The position numbers were made by a program, and so were the translations under genes. DNA of 64,000 nucleotides from contig JBBJMP010000003.1 of NCBI GenBank assembly GCA_037718865.1, positions 248,001 through 312,000 of the forward strand, given 5' to 3'. The notes beneath the pieces were generated by a model that saw only the letters and a program-made list of their open reading frames with translations, had not been told where the DNA came from and ran no database searches. Source of the DNA: JADCRZ01 sp037718865 (GTDB taxonomy: Bacteria > Bacteroidota > Bacteroidia > Chitinophagales > Chitinophagaceae). Each line of letters starts with the position of its first letter. Positions within the stretch are counted from its first letter, which is position 1. This document shows positions 10,222 to 18,125 of this stretch, piece after piece.

Positions 10222-10242
10222 AACCCGCTACCAGAGCGGGTT
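10222..10242. other. Conserved hairpin beside the attachment site, copy 1
   Basis: Perfect 8-bp stem AACCCGCT / AGCGGGTT with a 5-nt loop, 16 bp before the attachment-site core. The matching hairpin at 16583-16603 has a compensatory change in the closing pair (T-A here, G-C there), suggesting the structure is kept. Confidence 0.6.
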
Positions 10243-10258
10243 CCAAGCTAAATATCCT

Positions 10259-10273
10259 GCGGACCGGACGGGA
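10259..10273. other. Putative attachment-site core (tRNA 3' end), copy 1
   Basis: GCGGACCGGACGGGA, repeated as GCGGACCGGACGG at 16619-16631, in the same position about 300-480 bp outside the integrase start. Read on the - strand it is the last 15 bases of a tRNA acceptor/T-arm (TCCCGTCCGGTCCGC), which from memory fits Bacteroidota tRNA-Asp. No complete tRNA is present, so this is a core remnant left by integration. Confidence 0.6.
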
Positions 10274-10291
10274 AAGGTTAAGCCGCTTTAA

Positions 10292-10991
10292 CTTATTGAA
10301 TTACAATTACTTATTTTTTAACTCGATTTTTCACTCGATCAACTTGCAATTCCTGACCAAATCTTACATGATTTGACAAAGGTTGACCTGTCTTTACAAA
10401 AGTAGGTTTTTGAAATAGATTAATTTGTCTTTTGGATTAAAAAAGATAAGCAATTTGAACATGAATTGGAAAGTGCTGTACATAGACCTTCCGCGAACTA
10501 CCATCCTTTGCAATAATTTATTTCTGGATCATTCCTGCTAAACGGGGTGTTGCAAGATCCGATTGATATCATTTAGTTTACAATTGTCCATGAGGCAGTA
10601 AAGCATAGCGGGCATAAAACAGAAGATGCCTTTTGGCGGCATATCAATTTCTATAAGGTTCACAAGCCTTATCTAATCATGAAACTTTAGGACGGCAGGC
10701 CATGAACAATCATTTTGATTAATTTTATTCAAAATGCCAAACCACCCATTCTATATTGATAAGATCACCACCAGCATTGAGGATGCAGCTACTGGCAAAA
10801 GCCTGGATACAGATGTACTCCCTTTAATACTAACCGATTTAAAAACGGTTCTTAAAAAAGATGGATGGCGTTTCAATTGGAAAAGTGAGCTAAGATATGA
10901 AGACCGCCAATTGTATAAACTAATTGTTAAGGGTGAGAGCACCATACAAGGATTGATTAGCCTTCAGCCAGTTGAAAATTATATTGAAATG
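10292..10991. repeat. 0.7-kb direct repeat, left copy
   Basis: Nearly identical to 16632-17337 (offset 6345 bp). The repeat starts close to the attachment core and runs through the first 86 codons of the acetyltransferase gene. The first 170 bp have scattered differences; from about 10460 onward I see none. The upstream part has no intact gene but keeps a short frame ending GHKTEDAFWRHINFYKVHKP, which resembles the C-terminus of a transposase. Confidence 0.9.
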
Positions 10992-11258
10992 CACCTTATC
11001 GAAACGGCCCCACATAATTATGGTAGTTCAAAAAAATATGTTGGAGTGCCCGGAAATCTGGTGGCTTATGCCTGTAAAATGAGCTTTGATGCTGGTTTTG
11101 AAGGATTTGTTGGATTTACGGCTAAAACACAGCTAATAAAGCATTATATGGATACTTTGGGAGCAGAACTAATATTCAGGAACCGGATGAGTATTTCAGG
11201 TAATTCGGCAAAAAAATTAGTAAATTCGTACTATAAAAATTACTTAGATGGCAGATAA
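10734..11258 (+). CDS. GNAT-like acetyltransferase of the TOTE island, 174 aa
   Basis: Predicted N-acetyltransferase-fold protein; substrate unknown. After an N-terminal helix region (DKITTSIEDAATGKSL) come beta strands WRFNWKSELRY and LYKLIVKGESTIQGLISLQ. Then there is the ligand-binding turn and helix (YVGVPGNLVAYACKMSFDAGF, about residues 103-123) and the final GNAT helix-strand LIKHYMDTLGAELIFRNRM (about 138-156). The pyrophosphate loop is not a classic QxxGxG/A, so family membership is likely rather than certain. It overlaps the next 61-aa gene by 11 bp and converges on the primase-helicase. Three copies occur in the window, each at the same place in a unit, so it is a fixed part of the island. 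Confidence 0.7.
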   Translation: MPNHPFYIDKITTSIEDAATGKSLDTDVLPLILTDLKTVLKKDGWRFNWKSELRYEDRQLYKLIVKGESTIQGLISLQPVENYIEMHLIETAPHNYGSSKKYVGVPGNLVAYACKMSFDAGFEGFVGFTAKTQLIKHYMDTLGAELIFRNRMSISGNSAKKLVNSYYKNYLDGR

Positions 11259-11433
11259 AAAACAATATTACGGGTTGGATGAAATCGGATTCGTGGGCAC
11301 ACAGGATAAAAGAACCCCTGCCCAGGTTAAAAGCGATATTGATAGCACTGTTCAATACATAAAAGCTAAAAAATCAGGGAATAGTATTCCTGCACGTAAA
11401 ATAACAACAAGACGATTGGCAAAATCAAAATAG
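11248..11433 (+). CDS. Small basic protein of the TOTE island, 61 aa
   Basis: Function unknown. It starts inside the acetyltransferase gene (11-bp overlap, so probably co-translated) and ends before a terminator. The sequence MADKKQYYGLDEIGFVGTQ leads into a helical charged middle and a strongly basic end (ARKITTRRLAKSK). It could be a small partner of the acetyltransferase, a nucleic-acid-binding peptide, or an antitoxin-like protein. The left unit has lost it completely. Confidence 0.6.
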   Translation: MADKKQYYGLDEIGFVGTQDKRTPAQVKSDIDSTVQYIKAKKSGNSIPARKITTRRLAKSK

Positions 11434-11467
11434 TCTTATAAAATATAAGTTTTAGATTTCCACCTAT

Positions 11468-11502
11468 CAAAGCTGTCCTATGGGCGGTTTTTTTATTTTA
11501 AC
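11468..11502. terminator. Terminator between the 61-aa gene and the primase-helicase
   Basis: A GTCC/GGGC-type hairpin (in AGCTGTCCTATGGGCGG) is followed by seven T residues. It lies between convergent genes, at the same place as the hairpin at 2880-2910. Confidence 0.5.
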
Positions 11503-11539
11503 TTTTATCCTTTACAGGTAAAATAAGTGAATGATATTT

Positions 11540-14500
11540 TTATGTCAATATTTCTTCCAATACACCTTTCCAGTCGACAAACCCTTTCTTTGCGTCCGAA
11601 TAATCATGGACAACTCTGCTAAAATTATTACTCTCTCTTTCTAAAAAAATTTGTCTTCCTTTTTGTTTTATATCTCTGAGTATAGATTCAATTTCTCCAA
11701 GTGCAATTCGCAAAGATTCCCTTTTTTTATCTGCGTGCCAAATATACGTAGCCTCTTCGCTATCCAATGTTTCCCATACAATATGATATTTATTTTCACC
11801 GGCCAGTAAGAATAAAAAGGAGAATGGTTGTAGGACAAATCTCAGTTTCAAAACAGAGGCCTCGTGCTTTGATGAAAGATATTTTAGCTGTAAATAATGC
11901 CTGGAATTCTTAATGTTTAAAATGTCATCAATTAGTACGGCTTCCGCTGAGAATAATTTTTTTCCCTCGCCATATGAACTTAATAAATCCTCCATCGTAT
12001 GGATGGTCTTATCATCAATAGTCCGGCCTTTACCTTTGAAAATTTCCCGCTTTACAAACTCAAATCGCACACTATCAATCATGTGGCTGTTTATGCTATC
12101 AATATCGTCTGACTTGGCCGTTGCTGATATGATCTGACTGTCCGTATATTTTACAATTATTGTTACGGCAACAAGTTTTTTCTTCAATGCTTTTGCGAAA
12201 TAATCGCGTATGGCTGCAAATTCCGGCCTAATATCAGGGTTCGAAATTTCGAATACGATTTCCTGGGAGATTTCCTCAATGAAAATGGGAAACGAAACAC
12301 TTCCAAATAAGAAATTGATTTTTCCAAAAGGCACTTTCATTGTTTTTAAAATAACATACTCGGCACGAACTTGGGTTCTTCTATCATCCTTTATAGCTTT
12401 AGTTTCAATAACGGGCTGATGTTTCAGGGTAACTGATCTTAGGAAACCATTTGTGTCCAGGCTTCTGAACTTTATTCTTTCAATGCCATAAAAATAAAAT
12501 GATCCTTGTTTACCGTCTGTAACCTTGCTTATTGGAAAATCATAGTCAACAATTTCTGCGATTAGCACTCCTTCCTCGTCATTATAACTGTTAACACGTA
12601 ATTTCCAAACTATGTCATCGTTAAATTTTTCAACAGGCAATGGTAAATCAATACATTCAATTGGAAGTAAAATGTCAGTGGTGTTGATATAAAATCCACT
12701 GCCTTGAAAAATCAATAGTATTTCATCAACATTTGTCAGTTGTCCCGCCTTCATCAACTTCCGATAATATTTATTGCGCTGCTTGAACAGGTTGTTGAAG
12801 TATTCAATCCTGTAATCCCTGTAGTCATATATAACGGGAGCAACAGGGCTTCTCTTGACCCGTCCGATATATTGAATCAGTTTACCTTCAAAAGAAAATG
12901 GATAAGCTAAAACTAAACAATCTAAAACGCCGATATCCGTCCCTTCCCCAATAAATTGACCGGTGGCGATCAATACCTGGAAATCACCGCTATCAATTAG
13001 TTGCAGTTTTGCTTTCTTAGATTGTTCGCTATCTTCTCCTGTCAATGTAATTGTTTCACAAATGCCTTTCAGATATTGATGCAATATATTAACATGGGCT
13101 TTCCGTTCTGTTAATACAAGTATCTTTCTGCCAGCCCTTACTTCACTTTTTATATTCTCCACAATCATTTCATTTCTTGCTGTATCATGAATAAGAATAT
13201 TGATAAGTGTTTCAACCTTATCCGTTGAAGCATTAAACGGCGTAGATAGTTCTGTGTTTTGAATGGTTACCGATAATTGTTTATTCTGGTTTGCGGTTAT
13301 AGGGATGATCACTTCATGAATTATATCGCCTATATGGATAAATATCAGCTTCTCATCCTTGTTTTTTCTTATCGGAGTTGCCGTAAACCCATACGAGTAA
13401 TACGAATGAAAACGGTGTATCACTTCCCGGAATGTTTTGGCCGGAATATGATGGCATTCATCTACTATAATTGTCCCAAAAGCATGGTATAATTTGCCTG
13501 TGTCGGGCAGATTTGGAGTTTGCAGGCTTTGTATCATCGCTACGGTAATTTGCTCCCCTATTTCATAGTTACCGCCTTCAATTCTTCCTATCTGGAATTT
13601 CGGAATACCAAGAAATGACTGAATCCTTTCTACCCACTGATCAAACAATTGCCTGCGATGAATAATAATTAAAGCAGGTTGCTGCTTTCGTGCAACAATT
13701 TCCAAACCCATTATCGTTTTTCCTGCAGCGGGAGGTGCAACGATAACGCCAAAGTCTTTTTTATTTGTGATTTCAACAGCCTGCTGCTGATAGTCATACA
13801 ATGAAATGGATGTGGTAAATGTGACCGGCTCAAATTTTATTCTTTTATCTTCCAGTCGGTAAGTTATCTTTTGTTCATTACAATATCTGAGCAGCCTGCC
13901 AATAATACCCCTTGGCATAACAATGGCATCCTCTTTTTCCTCCACTGTTTTAAAATACATTTGTGTACCGTAAGTGTTTCTCCCCGCACGTTTTTTAATA
14001 AGATAATCCACGTTCATAAAACTGAGATTCTCCTTTAGGTATTTTGACACTAACGGGTTTAAACCAAAGCGTGGCAATACAACCTGATTACTGAGAATGA
14101 TCCGAAATTCTCCGCTCAAAGAATTTACCACAACTGGTTCCTTCACTGAAGTGGTTTGCTTGTTAGCTATAATAGCCTCGTATAACTCATCCAGCGTTTT
14201 AGTTTTTACCTTTTGTAGGGCTCCTAAAAACATCCATTGGTCAGGAAATGATTCTAAGTTTTCCGGATGAATAAAACAGGAATTACCGTTCTCCATTGCC
14301 TTCCCTTGTAAAGGCAAAGCAATAAGATTGCCCAGACCTTTGGCTGAATGCGCATCCTGGTTAGGAAAAAGCCTGTCAAAATTTGAATTCTTATCTACTT
14401 CCGATACGACACCTGAAGATTTAAGGAGTTTAATAAATAACTGTCGGCTTTTAAATGCTGGATAAGATTCTTCAAAAAACATCCAGACATGGCCGCCAAG

Positions 14501-14896
14501 ACCGGATCGGGAACGTTCCAGGTAAACAGGCAGATTATGCTTCTCACATTCCAACATAAATGCCCTGCATTCATCTGCCCAACGATTTGCTTTGGCTGTG
14601 GATTGGTCAAAATCAGCCGCTATAAACCAGGATGTATTGTCCTGCAATAAGGGATAAATTCCCACAATTTCCCTTGCCTCCAGGTGGTTCAGCATTCTTT
14701 GATCCGTCAGCGGCGCATACTCTTTATCTTTAAAATCTTTTAATATACCGCCTTTTGCCTTGTGTAGTTTATATTGATCCCAGTCCAAAATATACGCAGG
14801 CATATAGCCGCTTTTGCTATCACGTTCCCAGCGGATAGCGAAGACATCCTCGCGTCCTTTAAAAAGTGATTTGAATATTTCTAGGTTCTGCTCCAT
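11540..14896 (-). CDS. TOTE conflict-system primase and SF2 helicase, 1118 aa
   Basis: Intact fusion of an archaeo-eukaryotic-type primase and a DEAD/DEAH-like helicase, the combination that defines TOTE systems, thought to act in conflict between mobile elements and hosts. Primase motifs: FIAADFD with D95 and D97 (metal ligands), SGLGGHVWMFF with H136, and SNFDRLFPNQD leading to KGLGNLIALPL. Helicase motifs: APPAAGKT with K393, VDECHH with D479, GFTATP (motif III), and QYIGRVKRSP with R679 and R682 (motif VI). The last 350 residues, after about 760, are not recognised; they may hold a DNA-binding or nuclease domain, but I see no PD-(D/E)xK or HNH pattern. There is no signal peptide, so it is cytoplasmic. 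The integrase lies 180 bp upstream on the same strand. Confidence 0.85.
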   Translation of the reverse strand: MEQNLEIFKSLFKGREDVFAIRWERDSKSGYMPAYILDWDQYKLHKAKGGILKDFKDKEYAPLTDQRMLNHLEAREIVGIYPLLQDNTSWFIAADFDQSTAKANRWADECRAFMLECEKHNLPVYLERSRSGLGGHVWMFFEESYPAFKSRQLFIKLLKSSGVVSEVDKNSNFDRLFPNQDAHSAKGLGNLIALPLQGKAMENGNSCFIHPENLESFPDQWMFLGALQKVKTKTLDELYEAIIANKQTTSVKEPVVVNSLSGEFRIILSNQVVLPRFGLNPLVSKYLKENLSFMNVDYLIKKRAGRNTYGTQMYFKTVEEKEDAIVMPRGIIGRLLRYCNEQKITYRLEDKRIKFEPVTFTTSISLYDYQQQAVEITNKKDFGVIVAPPAAGKTIMGLEIVARKQQPALIIIHRRQLFDQWVERIQSFLGIPKFQIGRIEGGNYEIGEQITVAMIQSLQTPNLPDTGKLYHAFGTIIVDECHHIPAKTFREVIHRFHSYYSYGFTATPIRKNKDEKLIFIHIGDIIHEVIIPITANQNKQLSVTIQNTELSTPFNASTDKVETLINILIHDTARNEMIVENIKSEVRAGRKILVLTERKAHVNILHQYLKGICETITLTGEDSEQSKKAKLQLIDSGDFQVLIATGQFIGEGTDIGVLDCLVLAYPFSFEGKLIQYIGRVKRSPVAPVIYDYRDYRIEYFNNLFKQRNKYYRKLMKAGQLTNVDEILLIFQGSGFYINTTDILLPIECIDLPLPVEKFNDDIVWKLRVNSYNDEEGVLIAEIVDYDFPISKVTDGKQGSFYFYGIERIKFRSLDTNGFLRSVTLKHQPVIETKAIKDDRRTQVRAEYVILKTMKVPFGKINFLFGSVSFPIFIEEISQEIVFEISNPDIRPEFAAIRDYFAKALKKKLVAVTIIVKYTDSQIISATAKSDDIDSINSHMIDSVRFEFVKREIFKGKGRTIDDKTIHTMEDLLSSYGEGKKLFSAEAVLIDDILNIKNSRHYLQLKYLSSKHEASVLKLRFVLQPFSFLFLLAGENKYHIVWETLDSEEATYIWHADKKRESLRIALGEIESILRDIKQKGRQIFLERESNNFSRVVHDYSDAKKGFVDWKGVLEEILT

Positions 14897-15075
14897 ATCT
14901 TTACTTGCAAGTTAAATTATGCTAAGGGAAGTTTCGCCGTATGTAATGAAGGTTCAAGCTTAATTGTGATTGCGATTTCCTGCCTATTATCCTGAGGCAC
15001 TTTTTCTTTGAAGCCTTGCGCTAAATTTACTGATCCTCATCGTTATAAAATACTTCAACAGTTCTACCTTTTTAA

Positions 15076-16323
15076 CTATATGCATCGAAATGTTTTAAAC
15101 AGTCTTTTGGTATCACAACTAATCTTTTTATCACTTACTTTGGCATAGATCTGCGTTGTTTTAATGCTCTTGTGACCAAGCATTTTGCTGACCGAATCTA
15201 TAGGAACGCCGTTTTCAAGCGTGACAGTAGAGGCAAACGTGTGCCTGGCCATATGAAAAGTCAATTGGATATTAATACTGCAAATGTCTGCAAGCTCTTT
15301 TAAGTAAGCATTCACTTTTTGATTAGACGGGAGGGGAAATAATTTCTTGGCGTTACTGAATTTGGAGTGATCTTCATACTTCTTAATGATGAGGAAAGCT
15401 GGAGGTAGTATAGGAACCCTTTCAGAAATACCGGTCTTTTGCCTAAGTTTAATCAGCCATTTCTTCCCATCTATACCTACCTTGATGTGATCGGTAGTCA
15501 GATTTACCACATCAATATAAGCGAACCCGGTATAACAACTGAAAACAAACATATCCCGGACGATTGAAAGGCGATTGATCGTAATATCTTTTTCTTCCAG
15601 AATTTTTAGTTGCTCGGCTGATAAATGTGGTACTTGAGGGTCTGTATGCCTGACCTTGAACCGATAAAAAGGATCCTTGTCTAACCAATCCCTATCAACA
15701 CAATCACTAATTATAATTACTTTCTTCAGGTTTTTGATCATCTTGCCCGAGGAATTTATTGAAAGCGACTTTTCAGCCTGCAAGTAAAATTCAAAGTTCC
15801 TGGCAAAGTCTATCCTGAGGTCAAGTAGTACAATATCACAACCATTATTCTGCCATTGCAGATATTCAGTAATATGCTTTTCCGTAGTTTTATACTTAAC
15901 GAGAGTAGATCTGCAATACTTTCCCTTGGCGACTAGTTTTTCAAGATCCTGGATGCTTAGCCTGAATACACCCAATAATGTCCTTTTACTCCGATGTTCC
16001 CCAAACCATTTTTGTCTTAGTGTATCAACAGTAAAATTCCTGTTCTCAAAAATGATTCGATCTTTATAATCATAAACCTGTTTTCTCAACATATCAAGCG
16101 CCATATTTGTTTCCACAGCTGATTCCGACCTGCCTCTCACTTTACCCCCTGAAGGTAACCATTCGAATGGTTCAACATGGCGATGCGTAGCTACTTCAAA
16201 ACGTTTTCCTTCAATGGTTACTCGCAGATAAATGGGAAGAAGTTGGTGCCGAGTAATCCTTGATTTTTTTCCTATAAAAAGGATAATCATTTTAGGTTCC
16301 ATAATTTGCCTCCTCTTTTGCAT
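15076..16323 (-). CDS. Tyrosine recombinase (integrase) of the TOTE island, 415 aa
   Basis: Site-specific recombinase expected to integrate and excise the island. The N-terminal arm-binding domain (IMEPKMIILFIGKKSRI, then VTIEGKRFEVATHRHVEPFEW) is followed by a SAM-like core-binding domain (about residues 100-205). The catalytic domain has CYTGFAYIDVVNL at the place of the first Arg motif (Arg replaced, as I recall for many Bacteroidota integrases). It also has LTFHMARHTFAS with the second His and Arg, LGHKSIKTTQIYAKV with the last His and the Tyr nucleophile. ATG 16302 within the N-terminus is an alternative start (MEPKM) with GGAGG just upstream, so the first seven residues may not be translated. 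The putative attachment core lies 295 bp beyond the gene start. Confidence 0.92.
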   Translation of the reverse strand: MQKRRQIMEPKMIILFIGKKSRITRHQLLPIYLRVTIEGKRFEVATHRHVEPFEWLPSGGKVRGRSESAVETNMALDMLRKQVYDYKDRIIFENRNFTVDTLRQKWFGEHRSKRTLLGVFRLSIQDLEKLVAKGKYCRSTLVKYKTTEKHITEYLQWQNNGCDIVLLDLRIDFARNFEFYLQAEKSLSINSSGKMIKNLKKVIIISDCVDRDWLDKDPFYRFKVRHTDPQVPHLSAEQLKILEEKDITINRLSIVRDMFVFSCYTGFAYIDVVNLTTDHIKVGIDGKKWLIKLRQKTGISERVPILPPAFLIIKKYEDHSKFSNAKKLFPLPSNQKVNAYLKELADICSINIQLTFHMARHTFASTVTLENGVPIDSVSKMLGHKSIKTTQIYAKVSDKKISCDTKRLFKTFRCI

Positions 16324-16582
16324 TAAATAATAGTAGAATTAAATAAAGAATTATGAAGTACAAATTTATTGGAACATAAAAGGGTAGGGAGTATTATCGG
16401 AATGTAGGATACCAAAATTTTAATAAGTTTTTGCCTCCTTATATGCACCCTTTTCTATCTTCCATAACACGCCGCATTTTGTAGAGTATAATGTATAAAT
16501 GTTTGATTTGCTGAGCTTTGGTCGGGTTGAACCAAAAATAATGAAAAGATCGCGGACCCAAAAAAGGAACCAAAAAAAACAT

Positions 16583-16603
16583 AACCCGCGGCCAGCGCGG
16601 GTT
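16583..16603. other. Conserved hairpin beside the attachment site, copy 2
   Basis: Perfect 8-bp stem AACCCGCG / CGCGGGTT with a 5-nt loop, 15 bp before the attachment core. It covaries with the hairpin at 10222-10242. Confidence 0.6.
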
Positions 16604-16618
16604 ATGAAGAAAATGGAG

Positions 16619-16631
16619 GCGGACCGGACGG
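16619..16631. other. Putative attachment-site core (tRNA 3' end), copy 2
   Basis: GCGGACCGGACGG, a direct repeat of the core at 10259. The two copies bracket one complete unit of about 6.36 kb (acetyltransferase, 61-aa gene, primase-helicase, integrase), as expected for tandem site-specific integration. Confidence 0.6.
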
Positions 16632-17337
16632 TTTAACTTATTGAATTACAATTACTTAATTTTTTACTCGATTTTTTACTCGATTAACTTGTTATTCCTA
16701 ACCAAATCTTACATGATCTGACAAAGGTTGACTTGTCTTTACAAAAGTATGTTTTTGAAATAGATTAATTTGTCTTTTGGATTAAAAAAGATAAGCAACT
16801 TGAACATGAATTGGAAAGTGCTGTACATAGACCTTCCGCGAACTACCATCCTTTGCAATAATTTATTTCTGGATCATTCCTGCTAAACGGGGTGTTGCAA
16901 GATCCGATTGATATCATTTAGTTTACAATTGTCCATGAGGCAGTAAAGCATAGCGGGCATAAAACAGAAGATGCCTTTTGGCGGCATATCAATTTCTATA
17001 AGGTTCACAAGCCTTATCTAATCATGAAACTTTAGGACGGCAGGCCATGAACAATCATTTTGATTAATTTTATTCAAAATGCCAAACCACCCATTCTATA
17101 TTGATAAGATCACCACCAGCATTGAGGATGCAGCTACTGGCAAAAGCCTGGATACAGATGTACTCCCTTTAATACTAACCGATTTAAAAACGGTTCTTAA
17201 AAAAGATGGATGGCGTTTCAATTGGAAAAGTGAGCTAAGATATGAAGACCGCCAATTGTATAAACTAATTGTTAAGGGTGAGAGCACCATACAAGGATTG
17301 ATTAGCCTTCAGCCAGTTGAAAATTATATTGAAATGC
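16632..17337. repeat. 0.7-kb direct repeat, right copy
   Basis: Second copy of 10292-10991. Identity stops sharply at 17338, where IS21-like sequence begins, so the right end of this copy was set by that insertion. Confidence 0.9.
17079..17337 (+). pseudogene. GNAT-type acetyltransferase, truncated copy 3
   Basis: The first 86 codons are the same as the gene at 10734, down to VENYIEM. Then the sequence changes to IS21-like DNA and the frame ends after 13 unrelated codons. The 3' half, with the acetyl-CoA-binding region, is gone. This is the only surviving gene piece of a third island unit. Confidence 0.9.
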
Positions 17338-17565
17338 GCCAGAAGTTGCAATGTAGGAGTGTACCAGATTCTGGTTGAAAAGTGTACCACTTTAACAGCA
17401 GATAAACCCGTCTCTTTGCCGGCAAACAGAGAGGCACAAATTCATGCTAGAAGTGGAAACAAATCATCAGATTATATTGCTTTTTTATCGGGAAGGATTA
17501 AGTATTCGCAAAATTGCTGCAAGATTAAAGATTCATAGGGATACTGTTAAGGTTCCTAAAAAAAG
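17338..17565 (+). mobile_element. IS21-family remnant, left end with istA start
   Basis: The end carries the repeated TGTACCA-type motifs of IS21 termini (GAGTGTACCAG, then AAGTGTACCAC). From 17443 an istA-like frame starts MLEVETNHQIILLFYREG and continues with a helix-turn-helix, GLSIRKIAARLKIHRDTVK. It decays after about 36 codons near 17555. The rest of istA, istB and the other end are missing. Confidence 0.75.
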
Positions 17566-18125
17566 CTATATTCAGAATCTCTAATCCGGGAATTCGTTGA
17601 AAATTCTTGAACTGGAGATCTGTTTTTTTGTTACCCAGACAAAAAAGCGTCAAAATTGAACATGTATCGGTAAATCCCGATCGCCGGGATCCTATTATTA
17701 CCGCTGCATTTATGAACTACGAAAATGAAAGGCTCAGAATTTAAATCCGCGCTTCTTAAAAGAATTTTGTTAATGTTGGAAATTTAATCGAAACAATATT
17801 TTAGATATCTGGCGTGAATTATTAATTTATCACTGACTATCGAATTTACGTGAACATGGCAGCAAAGTATGCAAAGGAAAAAATCGTCTGAAAAGAACTA
17901 AAGAAGTTTTGGCGTAATTCAATTTTTTCCGTCTTCACTTTTACGGAAATTCCCTAAGACTGATTTATCTACCTTTCAGTTTTGGCAAACTTTACTAGAA
18001 ACTCACGGTTTTTTTACACTATACCTGATTTATTGCCATAAACTGAATCTGTGACGCCTGAATCAATTAGAAACAGGGATTAGCTCTCAATACATTTACC
18101 ATCTTATCAGTTGTGATATATATCT
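17566..18125. other. Spacer before the giant-gene region
   Basis: AT-rich, with stop codons in all frames and no recognisable gene. It probably includes decayed insertion-sequence DNA. It must also hold the promoter for the 1205-aa gene, but I see no clear -33/-7 pair or Shine-Dalgarno sequence there. Confidence 0.5.

Noticed and set aside
10259..10273. A complete tRNA gene at the attachment core
   Set aside because: Only the last 13-15 bases match a tRNA; no anticodon or D arm is present at either copy.
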